Below are positions 42,408 to 51,317 of a stretch of DNA of 64,000 bases, piece by piece. The notes beneath the pieces were generated by a model, which was given only the letters and a program-made list of their open reading frames with translations, had not been told where the DNA came from and did no database searches. This DNA comes from Micromonospora sp. WMMD1120 (GTDB lineage Bacteria > Actinomycetota > Actinomycetes > Mycobacteriales > Micromonosporaceae), in the NCBI RefSeq assembly GCF_029626235.1, contig NZ_JARUBO010000005.1, positions 2,016,501-2,080,500 of the forward strand. Reading direction: 5' to 3'. The position numbers and the translations under genes were made by a program. Position 1 is the stretch's first letter, and each line of letters starts with the position of its first letter.

Positions 42408-44246
42408 TCAAGCGTCCAGGCCGCGCAGCACCAGCGGCAGCCGGGTCACCGCACCGTCGACCACCCGGACCGGTACGCCCCAGTCCTGCCGGGTCAGGTG
42501 ACACGCCGCGTGCTCGACGTCCGCGTCGCAGGTCGCCGCCTGGGCGGTCACCTGCAGAACCCCGCCGGTGACCTCGCCGTTGAGCACCAGCCGCCGGGAC
42601 AGCTCGGTGCCCGTGCCGGCGCCCTCCACCAGCAGCTCCGGCGGGGACGCCGAGACCACAAGCCGGGTCGACGGCCCGTACGTCTCGTCCAGCTTCTGCC
42701 CCGGCGCCGGGGTGAACACGATGTCCAGGGTCACTTCACCGGCAGCCACGTCGGTCGGCCTGCGCTCGGTGCGGTGCCGGGGCCCGTCGACAGTGCTGGC
42801 ACCCGCCGCCGACAGGGCACCCGGGGCGAGCCGGGTCAACCGGTGCGCGGCGGACTCCACCACCAGCACCTCACCGGACGGGGTGAGCACCAGGTCGCTC
42901 GGCTCCGCCAAGCCGTCGGCGACTGTGGAGACCTGGTTGCTCTCCCTGTCGAAGCGGCGTACCGCCCCGTTGTACGTGTCCGCGATCAGCACCGAGCCGT
43001 CCGGCAGCGCGCACACCCCCAGCGGGTGCTGGAGCAGCGCCGACTCGGCCGGACCATCCACGTGCCCGAAGTCGAACAGGCCCTGCCCGACGGCGGTGCC
43101 CAGCACGCCGTTCTCGACGTAGCGGATCGCGCTGGTCTCGCTGTCGGCGACCCATAGCCGGGCGCCGTCGGTCGACACGGACAGCCCGGACGGCTGCGCC
43201 ATCCACGCCTCGTCCAACGGCCCGTCGCGCAGCGCCTCCACGGTCGTGCCCGCGTACATGCCGGCGGTCCGCTTGATCGGGTCGAACCACCAGAGCTGGT
43301 GGATGCCGGCCATCGCGATGATCAGTTTGTCGTCGTACCAGGCCAGGTCCCACGGGGACGAGAGGTCCACGGCGAGCGCGTCGTGGGCGTGGTCGTCGAC
43401 CTCGGCGCGCCACTGCCGGCCGCTGCCGGCCACAGTCACCACCTCGCCGGACTCGAGCCGTACGCCACGCAGGAGGTGGTTGACGGTGTCGGCCACCACC
43501 AGGTCGTAGCCGGCGACCTCGGCGACGTGTGTGGGCAGCAGGCACACCCCCTGCGGCTCGGAGAAGGTCGCCACGGTGGCCGGCCCGTCGGCCCGGCCGC
43601 GTTCACCGGAGCCGATCCGGCGCACCGGCGTCTCGCCGTCCGGGGCGACCTCCACCAGGGAGTGCCGGGCCGAGTCCGAGACCAGCAGGTTGCCGTTCGG
43701 CAGCAGCGCCGCCTTACCCGGGAACCGCAACACGGTCTCCGGCGCCGGCGGCGGGACGTACGGGCCGTCGCCCCGGTGCAGGGTGCCCTTGGCCTCGTGC
43801 GTGGCGATCAGCTCATCGATCAGCCGGGCCAGCCCCTCGGCGTGCCCCTCGCCGGCCATGGTGGCGACCACGTACCCCTCGGGGTCGATCACCGACAGGG
43901 TCGGCCAGGCCCGGGCCGCGTACTGCTGCCACATGTCCAGCTCGGGATCGTCGAGGACGGGGTGGTGCACCCCGTACCGCTCGACCGCGGCGGCGAGCGC
44001 GTCCGGGTCCTTCTCGTGTTCGAACTTCGGCGAGTGCACACCGATCACGACGAGCACGTCGCCGTACTTCTCCTCGAGCGGGCGCAGCTCGTCGAGCACG
44101 TGCAGACAGTTGATGCAGCAGAACGTCCAAAAATCCGCGATGACGATCTTGCCGCGGAGGTCGGCGAGCTTGAGATCGCGTCCACCGGTGTTCAGCCAGC
44201 CTCGGCCGCGCAGCTCAGGAGCCCGTACTCGTGCAGTCGTTCCCAT
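42408..44246 (-). CDS. NHLRC2-like protein: thioredoxin fold plus NHL beta-propeller
   Basis: This 612-residue cytoplasmic protein has an N-terminal TlpA/thioredoxin-like domain (about 1-150) with the unusual redox motif CCINC (Cys 43, 44 and 47) in IADFWTFCCINCLHV. A six-bladed NHL propeller (about 165-480; blades such as LLPNGNLLVSDSARHSLVEV, ALPDGSVLIADTYNGAVRRF) and a C-terminal beta-strand domain follow. This is the domain order of human NHLRC2 and its widespread bacterial homologues, whose reaction is unknown; a thiol-redox or scaffold role is inferred. No signal peptide is present. It ends close to the pxpA terminator and its upstream spacer contains repeat copy B. Confidence 0.9.
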   Translation of the reverse strand: MGTTARVRAPELRGRGWLNTGGRDLKLADLRGKIVIADFWTFCCINCLHVLDELRPLEEKYGDVLVVIGVHSPKFEHEKDPDALAAAVERYGVHHPVLDDPELDMWQQYAARAWPTLSVIDPEGYVVATMAGEGHAEGLARLIDELIATHEAKGTLHRGDGPYVPPPAPETVLRFPGKAALLPNGNLLVSDSARHSLVEVAPDGETPVRRIGSGERGRADGPATVATFSEPQGVCLLPTHVAEVAGYDLVVADTVNHLLRGVRLESGEVVTVAGSGRQWRAEVDDHAHDALAVDLSSPWDLAWYDDKLIIAMAGIHQLWWFDPIKRTAGMYAGTTVEALRDGPLDEAWMAQPSGLSVSTDGARLWVADSETSAIRYVENGVLGTAVGQGLFDFGHVDGPAESALLQHPLGVCALPDGSVLIADTYNGAVRRFDRESNQVSTVADGLAEPSDLVLTPSGEVLVVESAAHRLTRLAPGALSAAGASTVDGPRHRTERRPTDVAAGEVTLDIVFTPAPGQKLDETYGPSTRLVVSASPPELLVEGAGTGTELSRRLVLNGEVTGGVLQVTAQAATCDADVEHAACHLTRQDWGVPVRVVDGAVTRLPLVLRGLDA

Positions 44247-44296
44247 GCCTGCCAGCCTGCCACGCCGTACCGTCCCGCCCGCCGCCGAGCCCTGCG

Positions 44297-44365
44297 CGAT
44301 CTTGCACTTCCTGCTGCGACTTAAGAGACATTTGGCGCAAAACGACGTCCGAAACTACAAGATCG
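44297..44365 (+). repeat. Interspersed ~70-bp inverted-repeat element, copy B
   Basis: Left end CGATCTTGCACTTCCTGC (identical over 18 bases to the matching end of copy C), right end AAACTACAAGATCG, which is a mismatched complement (11 of 14). It lies in the spacer between the NHLRC2-like gene and the 850-residue protein gene. ACGCGG follows the right end, as in copy C. Confidence 0.85.
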
Positions 44366-44415
44366 ACGCGGCGGGGGGCGGGGCGGGGCGTGGGCGGGGC
44401 GTGGGCGGGGCGGGG
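44366..44415. repeat. GC-rich short tandem repeat next to copy B
   Basis: About 50 bases built of GGGGC and GGGCGT-type units (GTGGGCGGGGC recurs), directly abutting the right end of repeat copy B. Confidence 0.65.
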
Positions 44416-44438
44416 CCACGAACAACCGTGGCCCCGCC
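44409..44438 (-). terminator. Terminator of the 850-residue protein gene
   Basis: Perfect 12-bp stem GGCGGGGCCACG with loop AACAAC, 8 bases past the leftward stop codon. Confidence 0.78.
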
Positions 44439-44446
44439 GTGGTGTG

Positions 44447-46999
44447 CTACTTCGTTGCTGGCTTGAGGCAGAGGACCCGGTTGCTGCCCTCGCCCGGCAG
44501 CACCACGTGGGGCTGCGTCGGGTCGGCGCACTTGTCCTTCGCGCTCACCTTCGACACGATCGTGAACGCGCCCGCCTCGCCGCAGTCCGCCGCCGAGGCG
44601 CCGCCCTGCCCCGACTGCTTCACGCAGGTGCCGACCGCCGGGTCGAAGGAGGGCGTGTCGTCCCCGCCGACCTTGCCGAGCAGCAGCAGCAGACCGAGTG
44701 GCACCGCAAGGATGAGCACCGCGGCGATCAGCACCGCCGCCAGCACCCGTCCGTTGCGGACCTTCGGCGCCGGTGGCTCGACCTTGGGCTCGTCGGCCTC
44801 CGGCTTGAACGCGTCGAATCGGCCCTGGTCGGACTGGCTGTCGGACTCCTGGCCCCAGGACGGGGCCGGATGCTGCGCCGGCGGGAAGCCGCTGGGGGCG
44901 TGCTCGGTCGCCGGTCCGGCGCCGAAGCCGGGGCCGTTGCCCCCCGGGCCGCCGAAGCTCGGTGCACCGAAGGCAGCCGTGCCGTTGACGCTGGCGGCAC
45001 CGCTGGCGGGTGCGCCCGGACCGCCGAAGGGGTCACCCGGCGTATCGGCACCGGAGTGTGGCCGGGTGCCGTTCACCGGCCGGTTGTTGGCCGGCGCGTC
45101 GACGAAGGACGGCACACCGGGCGGGAACGCCGGCGGCGCGGGCTGCTCGTTGAACGCGTTCGGCGCGGGCTGCCGGTCGTCGAAGTGACTGTCGCCTGCG
45201 GACTCGCCACCCCAGCCGGGGCCGACCTGCCGCGGCGCTTCGTTCTGCCAGTCCGGGGCGATCTGGCGCTGCGGCTCGTTCGGCCAGTCCGGCACGCCCT
45301 GACGGCCGGCAGCCGGATTGCCCGGGAACACCTCCGGCTCCGGCTCGGCCTCCGGCTCCGGGCGGGTCGGGCGGCCGTACACCCGGGGTTGCGGGCTGGC
45401 GGTGCCGGTCGGTCGGATGGCCTGGTCGGTCGGGGGCATGACCCGGCTGGCCAGCGGCACCGAAGCGCTCGCCGTGGCCTTGGCCGCGCCGGCTGCCGGG
45501 TCGGCCTCCGGCGTGGGGACGACGGCCCGGCCCGCTCCGGACTCCGGAGAGGTGCGCGGCGCGGGCACCACCGCGCCACTCGCGGGGGCGTCGTCGGAGC
45601 GCCCCCAACCGGCCGGCTCCGGCTCGTACGACGTGGCGTCCGGGGTCTGCGGCGTGTAGTCGGCGGGTGGGGCGGCGGCCAGGCTGGCGCCCGGAACGCG
45701 CTGCTCCTGCGGCGGCAGCGGCACGGCGTTGGCCGGGGAGATGCCCGGCGCGGGCCCCGGTTGGTAGGCCGGTGGCTCGTCGGCGCGGTCCGCCTCCCGC
45801 CCCGCGCGGGCGGCTTCCGCCTCGGCGCGGCCCCACACCTCACCGGGCGCCCACGGCTCGGCCTCCGGCACGCCGGGAGTGCTCGGCGCGACGTTGTCGG
45901 AGCCGGTGGCCCAGGCGGGCGCCCCGTCGTTGCCGGGCACGCTGGCGCTGGCGCGGGCGGGGAGGCCGCTCTGCTCGGCGGGGGTCCAGCCCGCCTGCTC
46001 GGGCCGGTCGGTCGGTTGGTCCTGCGCCGGGAGCACCCAGTCGGGCTGCTGCGGACGCCCCTCGGCGCCGCCCCAGGCGGCCGGCTGTGCGGGCTGGTCC
46101 TGCCGCTGGTCACCGTCGCCGTTCCAGCCGGGCTGCGCGGGCTGCTGCGGTGCGGCCGCCCATCCGCCGGAGCGGGCCGGGTCGTCCTGCCCGGGCCAGT
46201 TCGGCGTCGCGGGCGCCGGCACCTGGGCAGCGCCACGGGCCGGGTTGGCCGGGGCGGCCTGCCCCCAGGCGGGGGCGGGGGCTTGCTCGGTCGCCTCGGC
46301 GGGCTGGCCCCACGCTGGCGGGGACTGCTCCGCCGGCGTCCACACCGGCTGGTCGTCGCGGGCGGGCCAGCCGCCGTTGCCGGCGGAATGCTCCTGCTGC
46401 GGGCCACCGGACCAGCCGGCGGCCTGCGGCGACTCGGGCTGCTGCGGCTCGGCCCCACGCCACTCGGTGGTGGGGGGACTGGCCGGTGCCGCCCCGCCCC
46501 AGCCGCCGGAGGTGGCCGGATCGTCCTGGGCGGGCCAGGCGGCGGTGGCCGGGGCCACCTGCGCGGCGCCTCGGGCCGCCGGCTGGGCCTGCGCCCAGTC
46601 CGGCTGCTCGGCGGCGTTGGTGCCCCAGGCGGGGGCCGCCGCGTTCGGCTCGGCGGGTGGCCAGGCCTGCTGCTGCGCTGCCCACGGTGCCGGCTGCTGC
46701 TGCGGTGGCTCGGTCGGGCCGCCGCCGGCCGCCCAGGCGGGCTGCGCCGGCTCACCGGGCTGCGGGGCAGCGGCGGCGCCCCAGGCGGGGGCCGGCGGTT
46801 GCTCGGGCTGGCTGGCCCACGCCGGCGCCGACGGGTTGGGCCGTGCCGGGGGCGCGGGCGCCCAACCCAGGTCGGGTCCGCCAGCGTTCTGGCTGTTGTC
46901 CGGCTGCGCCGGGCGGTCGCCGTACGGCGCCGGTCCGCCGGCGCCCGGTGACACCTCGTCCGGCTCTTGGCCGGGGCGGTGCGGGCCCTCGGACGTCAT
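44447..46999 (-). CDS. Large disordered membrane-anchored protein with a 4-Cys extracellular domain
   Basis: An 850-residue protein whose first ~745 residues are low-complexity, rich in Pro, Ala, Gly, Gln and regularly spaced Trp, with imperfect repeats such as WPAQDDPATSGGW/WPGQDDPARSGGW and PPAWG. A single membrane helix at about 750-772 (LAAVLIAAVLILAVPLGLLLLL) leads to a ~75-residue external domain with four cysteines (GTCVKQ, DCGEAG, KDKCAD, RVLCLKP), likely two disulfides. The C-terminal domain resembles the LppU/SCO3897-type actinobacterial family of unknown function. ATG 46999 follows GGAGG. The cytoplasmic region may form a condensate or scaffold, which is speculative. Confidence 0.8.
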   Translation of the reverse strand: MTSEGPHRPGQEPDEVSPGAGGPAPYGDRPAQPDNSQNAGGPDLGWAPAPPARPNPSAPAWASQPEQPPAPAWGAAAAPQPGEPAQPAWAAGGGPTEPPQQQPAPWAAQQQAWPPAEPNAAAPAWGTNAAEQPDWAQAQPAARGAAQVAPATAAWPAQDDPATSGGWGGAAPASPPTTEWRGAEPQQPESPQAAGWSGGPQQEHSAGNGGWPARDDQPVWTPAEQSPPAWGQPAEATEQAPAPAWGQAAPANPARGAAQVPAPATPNWPGQDDPARSGGWAAAPQQPAQPGWNGDGDQRQDQPAQPAAWGGAEGRPQQPDWVLPAQDQPTDRPEQAGWTPAEQSGLPARASASVPGNDGAPAWATGSDNVAPSTPGVPEAEPWAPGEVWGRAEAEAARAGREADRADEPPAYQPGPAPGISPANAVPLPPQEQRVPGASLAAAPPADYTPQTPDATSYEPEPAGWGRSDDAPASGAVVPAPRTSPESGAGRAVVPTPEADPAAGAAKATASASVPLASRVMPPTDQAIRPTGTASPQPRVYGRPTRPEPEAEPEPEVFPGNPAAGRQGVPDWPNEPQRQIAPDWQNEAPRQVGPGWGGESAGDSHFDDRQPAPNAFNEQPAPPAFPPGVPSFVDAPANNRPVNGTRPHSGADTPGDPFGGPGAPASGAASVNGTAAFGAPSFGGPGGNGPGFGAGPATEHAPSGFPPAQHPAPSWGQESDSQSDQGRFDAFKPEADEPKVEPPAPKVRNGRVLAAVLIAAVLILAVPLGLLLLLGKVGGDDTPSFDPAVGTCVKQSGQGGASAADCGEAGAFTIVSKVSAKDKCADPTQPHVVLPGEGSNRVLCLKPATK

Positions 47000-47277
47000 G
47001 GGTGCGCCTCCTCCATCACTGGTCGGCTCGCCGTGCCGATCGGACTCCTCGGCGTGGCTGCCGGCGTCACCGGCGTACCGCGGTGCCGGCTCCCCGCACG
47101 GTATCGGGTGGCGGCACGGCACGTCCAAGGAGCATCGGCCGTCACTCCCCGTGACCGGCTGGTGTCGAGCAGTTCCTGTCGGCTCGGCCTCTGCCGGGTC
47201 GGCGGGCGGCGACCGAAGCCCACCGTACCGGGCGCTGCGGCACTGCGGAATCCCGGTGGCGGGTGGTCCGGAAACGC
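47000..47277. other. Intergenic stretch with no recognised gene
   Basis: About 280 bases between the 850-residue protein gene and the terminator of the 45-residue gene. It should carry the leftward promoter of the former. I see no coding sequence with a ribosome site and no clear -35/-10 pair. Confidence 0.5.
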
Positions 47278-47311
47278 CGATGGCCCACCCGGTGGGCCGG
47301 GTGGGCCATCG
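47278..47311 (-). terminator. Terminator of the 45-residue gene
   Basis: Perfect 15-bp stem CGATGGCCCACCCGG with loop TGGG, 32 bases past the leftward stop codon. Confidence 0.82.
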
Positions 47312-47342
47312 ATCTGGAGGAGGTGAGGGATGTCGTGGAGCG

Positions 47343-47480
47343 TCAGCCCATGTGACGCTGGGCGATGACGAGGATTTCCTCGCGGACCGCCGGCGAGTTC
47401 GCCGAGCGCAGCGCGTGCTCGATGGCACGGGCGCGGCGGGTGGCCTCGCGGTGGTTGCGGATTCGCTCGATCATGCTCAT
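47343..47480 (-). CDS. Short conserved-looking basic/helical protein (45 aa)
   Basis: A 45-residue product beginning MSMIERIRNHREATRRARAI and ending VREEILVIAQRHMG. It is amphipathic and mostly helical, with a strongly basic first half. A GGGGGA element lies 7 bases before ATG 47480, codon use is typical of the genome (G/C third positions), and the gene has its own terminator and an upstream dyad. I recall similar small proteins in actinomycetes but no known function. RNA or nucleoid binding is possible from charge; this is inference. Confidence 0.72.
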   Translation of the reverse strand: MSMIERIRNHREATRRARAIEHALRSANSPAVREEILVIAQRHMG

Positions 47481-47542
47481 TGGTGGGTCCCCCTAGCTAT
47501 TCGGTTGTTCGCCCCTGATGCCTCTATTCAACAGCACCATCG

Positions 47543-47567
47543 ACCTAAAATCCATCGATTATTAGGT
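47543..47567. promoter_or_regulatory. AT-rich dyad upstream of the 45-residue gene
   Basis: ACCTAA (47543-47548) and TTAGGT (47562-47567) flank 13 AT-rich bases containing ATCGAT, a marked contrast with the surrounding GC. On the leftward strand it overlaps a possible -10 box (CCTAAT, with TTGTTA 18 bases upstream). Confidence 0.45.
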
Positions 47568-47637
47568 GAGCTGGGACACCTGCCTAACAATCATAGGTCA
47601 ACAGGCTGTCTGGCCGACGATTTCGTCGTCCAACGGA

Positions 47638-47681
47638 CACGGCCGGTGTGCCGGGCGTTAACCCGTGGCACACCGGCCGTG
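47638..47681 (-). terminator. Terminator of the bkd-type operon
   Basis: Perfect 15-bp stem CACGGCCGGTGTGCC; its 14-base loop can itself pair (GGG/CCC around TTAA). It begins 18 bases past the E2 stop. Confidence 0.82.
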
Positions 47682-47698
47682 GCTGGCGTCTCGAACGG

Positions 47699-49147
47699 TC
47701 AGGTCCAGGCGAGCAGTGCCGCCTCCGGGTCAGCGAGGAAGTCGCCGATGTCCCGGAGGAACTTCGAACCCAACTCGCCGTCGATGATCCGGTGGTCGAA
47801 GCTCAATCCCAGGGTGGTCACCTGGCGAACCTTGACCTTGCCCTTGTGCGCCCAGGGCATCTCCCGCACCGCGCCGAAGGCCAGGATGGCCGACTCGCCC
47901 GGCGGCAGGATCGGCGTGCCGGTGTCCACCCCGAACACGCCGACGTTGGTGATGGTCAGCGTGCCGCCCGACATGGCCGCCGGTGAGGTACGGCCGGACT
48001 TCGCCGTCTGCACCAGGTCGGTCAGCGCGTCCGCCAGCTCCCGCAGCGTCAGCCGGCCGGCGTCCTTGATGTTCGGCACGATCAGCCCACGCTCGGTGGC
48101 CGCCGCGATACCGAGGTTGACGTACTCCTTGACGACGATCTCGTCGCCGGCCCACGTCGAGTTGACCATCGGGTGACGACGTACCGCGAGCAGCACCGCC
48201 TTCGCCACCAGCAGCAGCGGCGAGACCCGTACGTCGCGCCACTCCCGCCGGCCCCGGAGCCGGTCCAGCGCCTTCATCGCCCGGGTCACGTCGACGGTCA
48301 GGAACTCCGTCACGTGCGGGGCGGTGAACGCCGAGCGGGACATGTTCTCCGCGGTGAGCTTGCGGACCCCCTTGACCGGGATGCGCTGCTCCCGGTCGGC
48401 GCCGAAGCTGGGCGCTGTCGTCGTCGCGATCGGTTCGGCGGCCACCACCGCCGCACCGCTGGCGGCCTGCTGGACGTCCTCCCGGGTGATCGAACCGAGC
48501 GGCCCCGACCCGGTCACCGTTCCGAGGTCGACCCCGAGGTCCTTGGCGAGCTTGCGGACGGGCGGCTTGGCCAGCACCGCGCCGGCCGCCGTCGCGTGCC
48601 CGTTCCGCTGCGGAACGGGCGGGACCACCGGCTGCGGAGTGGGCGGGACCGCCACCGGGGCCGCCACGGCCTGCGCCGGAACCGCCCCCTTGCGCGGGCG
48701 GCGCTTCGCGGCGGTCGTCCGCGGGCCGTAGCCGACCAGCACCGCCGTCCGGCCACCCGGTGCCGCTCCGCCGATCAGGCCCGGCTCCACCATGCCCTCG
48801 GCCGGTGCCACCTCCACCGCCGCCAGCGAGGCCGCCGACGGGGTCGGCAGGTCACCGCTCGGCGTGGCGGTGGTCGACGGCGACTCCAGCGGGCCGGCGC
48901 CCGGGTCGGTGTCGATCGCGATGATCGGAGCGCCGACCTCGACAGTGGTGCCCTGCGGGTGGAAGATCGCCTGCACCTGCCCGGCCCACTTCGCCGGGAT
49001 CTCCACCGCCGCCTTGGCCGTCTCCACCTCGACGATCGGCTGGTTCAGCTCGATCGTGTCGCCGACCTCGACCAGCCAGGCCAGGATCTCGCCCTCGGTC
49101 AGGCCCTCGCCCAGGTCGGGCAGGTTGAATGTCTTGATCCGGGACAT
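47699..49147 (-). CDS. bkdC: Dihydrolipoamide acyltransferase (E2) of a branched-chain 2-oxoacid dehydrogenase
   Basis: The E2 core transfers the acyl group from lipoamide to CoA. The 482-residue protein has one lipoyl domain (lipoylated Lys near 45 in EVETAKAAVEI), an Ala/Pro-rich linker, a peripheral subunit-binding domain at about 200-235 (VRKLAKDLGVDLGTVTGSGP) and a catalytic domain with the HxxxDG motif FDHRIIDGELG near 452. ATG 49147 opens MSRIKTFNLPDLGEGLTEGE. It is the last gene of the E1alpha-E1beta-E2 operon. E3 is not in the window and is probably shared with other complexes. A single lipoyl domain fits the BCKDH group better than actinobacterial AceF. Confidence 0.92.
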   Translation of the reverse strand: MSRIKTFNLPDLGEGLTEGEILAWLVEVGDTIELNQPIVEVETAKAAVEIPAKWAGQVQAIFHPQGTTVEVGAPIIAIDTDPGAGPLESPSTTATPSGDLPTPSAASLAAVEVAPAEGMVEPGLIGGAAPGGRTAVLVGYGPRTTAAKRRPRKGAVPAQAVAAPVAVPPTPQPVVPPVPQRNGHATAAGAVLAKPPVRKLAKDLGVDLGTVTGSGPLGSITREDVQQAASGAAVVAAEPIATTTAPSFGADREQRIPVKGVRKLTAENMSRSAFTAPHVTEFLTVDVTRAMKALDRLRGRREWRDVRVSPLLLVAKAVLLAVRRHPMVNSTWAGDEIVVKEYVNLGIAAATERGLIVPNIKDAGRLTLRELADALTDLVQTAKSGRTSPAAMSGGTLTITNVGVFGVDTGTPILPPGESAILAFGAVREMPWAHKGKVKVRQVTTLGLSFDHRIIDGELGSKFLRDIGDFLADPEAALLAWT

Positions 49148-49152
49148 GTCGC

Positions 49153-50142
49153 TCACCAGCCGAAGGTGCGGTCGACGGCGTCGAGCACCCGGTCGAGGTC
49201 GGGCAGGTACTCCTCCTCCACCCGGGCGGCCGGGTAGGGGGTGTCGAAGCCGGTCACCCGCAGCACCGGCGACTCCAGGGAGTAGAAGCACTCCTCGGTG
49301 ATCCGCGCGGCCAGCTCGGCGCCGAGGCCGATGTTCGACGGCGCCTCGTGCACCACGACCGCCCGGCCGGTGCGCTTCACCGACTCGTAGGCCGCGCTCA
49401 GGTCCAGCGGGGACAGCGAGCGCAGGTCGATGACCTCCAGCTCCCGGCCGTCCTCGGCGGCGGCGGTCGCCGCCTCCAGGCAGGTCCGCACCATCGGCCC
49501 GTACGCCAGCACCGTGACGTCGGCGCCGGGCCGCACCACGCGGGCCGAGTGCAGGGGGTACGCCTCGGACAGCGGGGCGTCCAGGTCGACCTGACCCTTC
49601 TCCCAGTAGCGCCGCTTGGGCTCCAGGAAGACGATCGGGTCGTCCGAGGCGATGGCCTGCTGGATCATCACGTACGCGTCCTGCGGGTTGGAGCAGGTCA
49701 CCACCTTGAGGCCGGCGGTGTGCGCGAAGTACGCCTCGGGCGACTCGGAGTGGTGTTCGACAGCCCCGATGCCGCCACCGAACGGGATCCGGATCACCAT
49801 CGGGATGTTGAGCTTGCCGCCCGAGCGGTAGTGCATCTTCGCCACCTGCGAGACGATCTGGTCGTACGCCGGGTAGACGAAGCCGTCGAACTGGATCTCG
49901 CAGACCGGCCGGTAACCACGGATGGCTAGGCCGACAGCGGTGCCGATGATGCCGGACTCGGCGAGCGGGGTGTCGATCACCCGCTGGTCGCCGAAGTCCT
50001 TCTGGAGCCCGTCGGTGATGCGGAACACACCACCGAGCTTGCCGACGTCCTCGCCCATGATGACGACCTTGCTGTCGTTCTCCAGGGCGCGACGCAGGCC
50101 GGTGTTGAGGGCCTTGCCGAGGGTGAGCGTCTCCGTGGCCAT
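49153..50142 (-). CDS. bkdB: 2-oxoacid dehydrogenase E1 beta subunit
   Basis: This 329-residue transketolase-like subunit completes the thiamine-diphosphate site with E1alpha. Conserved blocks are GEDVGKLGGVFRITDGLQ, DTPLAESGIIGTAVGLAIRG, EIQFDGFVYPAYDQIVSQ, MVIRIPFGGGIGAVEHHSES and VVVHEAPSNIGLGAEL. The ATG shares one base with the E1alpha stop (TGATG), so translation is coupled. With E1alpha it decarboxylates 2-oxoacids from Val, Leu and Ile, feeding branched fatty-acid primers; pyruvate as substrate cannot be ruled out from sequence alone. Confidence 0.93.
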   Translation of the reverse strand: MATETLTLGKALNTGLRRALENDSKVVIMGEDVGKLGGVFRITDGLQKDFGDQRVIDTPLAESGIIGTAVGLAIRGYRPVCEIQFDGFVYPAYDQIVSQVAKMHYRSGGKLNIPMVIRIPFGGGIGAVEHHSESPEAYFAHTAGLKVVTCSNPQDAYVMIQQAIASDDPIVFLEPKRRYWEKGQVDLDAPLSEAYPLHSARVVRPGADVTVLAYGPMVRTCLEAATAAAEDGRELEVIDLRSLSPLDLSAAYESVKRTGRAVVVHEAPSNIGLGAELAARITEECFYSLESPVLRVTGFDTPYPAARVEEEYLPDLDRVLDAVDRTFGW

Positions 50143-51317
50143 CAGTGGTTGCTCCCCTCGAACGACTCCAGGTAGCGGCTGAACTGCGCGCGCTGCTCGT
50201 CGAGCAGCGGAGAGCCGTTGGGGTAGACGTTGTCGAACATCGTCACCGGCTCCGGGTTGGGCATGTTGAGCACCCGTTCACGCAGGTGCACCGACTCGCG
50301 GCGGGCCTGCTCGTCGACCTCGGCGAAGAAGCCCGCGTCGGCGATCTGCTGCTTCTCCAGGAAGGCCCTGACCCGGGCGATCGGGTCCTTGGCCTGCCAC
50401 GCCTCGACCTCGCTGGCGATCCGGTAGCGGGTCGGGTCGTCGGAGGTGGTGTGCGCGCCCATCCGGTAGGTGTACGCCTCGATCAGGCTCGGACCCTGCC
50501 CGAGCCGCGCGTTGTCCAGCGCGGTGCGGGTCACCGCGTACGACGCGAGCACGTCGTTGCCGTCCACCCGTACGCCGGGGAACCCGAAGCCGGCGGCCCG
50601 CTGGTACAGCGGAACGCGGGTCTGCCGCTCCAGCGGCTCGGAGATGGCGTACTGGTTGTTCTGGCAGAAGAAGACCAGCGGCGCGTTGAACACGCTGGCC
50701 CAGACGAACGCCTCGTTCACGTCGCCCTGGCTGGTCGCCCCGTCGCCGAAGTAGGCGATCGCGGCCTCGCCGTCGTCGGTGCCGGTCTTGCCGTCCATGG
50801 TGATGCCCATGGCGTAGCCGGTCGCGTGCAGGGTCTGCGCGCCGATGACGATCGTGTACATGTTGAACTTGAACTCGTTCGGGTCCCAGCCGCCCTGGTC
50901 CACGCCGCGGAACAGGCCGAGGGGCATGATCGGGTCGATTCCCCGGCAGTACAGGACGCCGTGCTCCCGGTAGGTCGGGAAGGCCATGTCCTGCGGACGC
51001 AGCGCCCGTCCGGAGCCGACCTGGGCGGCTTCCTGGCCGAGCAGGCTGGCCCAGAGGCCCAGCTCGCCCTGACGCTGGAGCGCTGTCGCCTCGGCGTCCA
51101 ACTTCCGGACCAGCACCAGGTCGCGGTAGAGACCGCGGTATTCCTCGTCGGTGAAGTCGGCGCGGTACTCGGTGCCGTCCGGCCCGGTGACGCTGTCGAT
51201 CCGCTCGCCTTCGGGGGTGAGCAGCTGCACCAGTTCGGGGTCGCCGGCCGCGCCCTTCTTGGAGCGGGGTGCGGCCCGCCTGCTGCGGGTGGTGCCCCCG
51301 GGGTCGCCCTTTGCCAT
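50142..51317 (-). CDS. bkdA: 2-oxoacid dehydrogenase E1 alpha subunit
   Basis: The 391-residue thiamine-diphosphate-binding subunit has a ~45-residue basic N-terminal extension, RQGELGLWASLLGQEAAQVG, and the ThDP motif from GDG (191) to NN (220-221). The phosphorylation-loop-like TYRMGAHTTSDDPTRYR and NPEPVTMFDNVY near the end complete the family pattern. The pattern fits BkdA/PdhA of actinobacteria. ATG 51317 is preceded by GGGAGAG; longer frames upstream are not supported. It leads the operon; the promoter must lie in the 490-base spacer to the right, where I could not identify it with confidence. Confidence 0.93.
   Translation of the reverse strand: MAKGDPGGTTRSRRAAPRSKKGAAGDPELVQLLTPEGERIDSVTGPDGTEYRADFTDEEYRGLYRDLVLVRKLDAEATALQRQGELGLWASLLGQEAAQVGSGRALRPQDMAFPTYREHGVLYCRGIDPIMPLGLFRGVDQGGWDPNEFKFNMYTIVIGAQTLHATGYAMGITMDGKTGTDDGEAAIAYFGDGATSQGDVNEAFVWASVFNAPLVFFCQNNQYAISEPLERQTRVPLYQRAAGFGFPGVRVDGNDVLASYAVTRTALDNARLGQGPSLIEAYTYRMGAHTTSDDPTRYRIASEVEAWQAKDPIARVRAFLEKQQIADAGFFAEVDEQARRESVHLRERVLNMPNPEPVTMFDNVYPNGSPLLDEQRAQFSRYLESFEGSNH

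Noticed and set aside
47330..47368. A 12-codon rightward frame after a strong GGAGGAGGTGAGGG
   Set aside because: The ribosome-site-like sequence is followed by a tiny frame antisense to the end of the 45-residue gene; likely coincidence.
44231..48176. Very long rightward frames opposite the 850-residue protein and E2
   Set aside because: They arise from the G/C-biased codon pattern of the leftward genes; composition is Gly/Ala/Arg noise.
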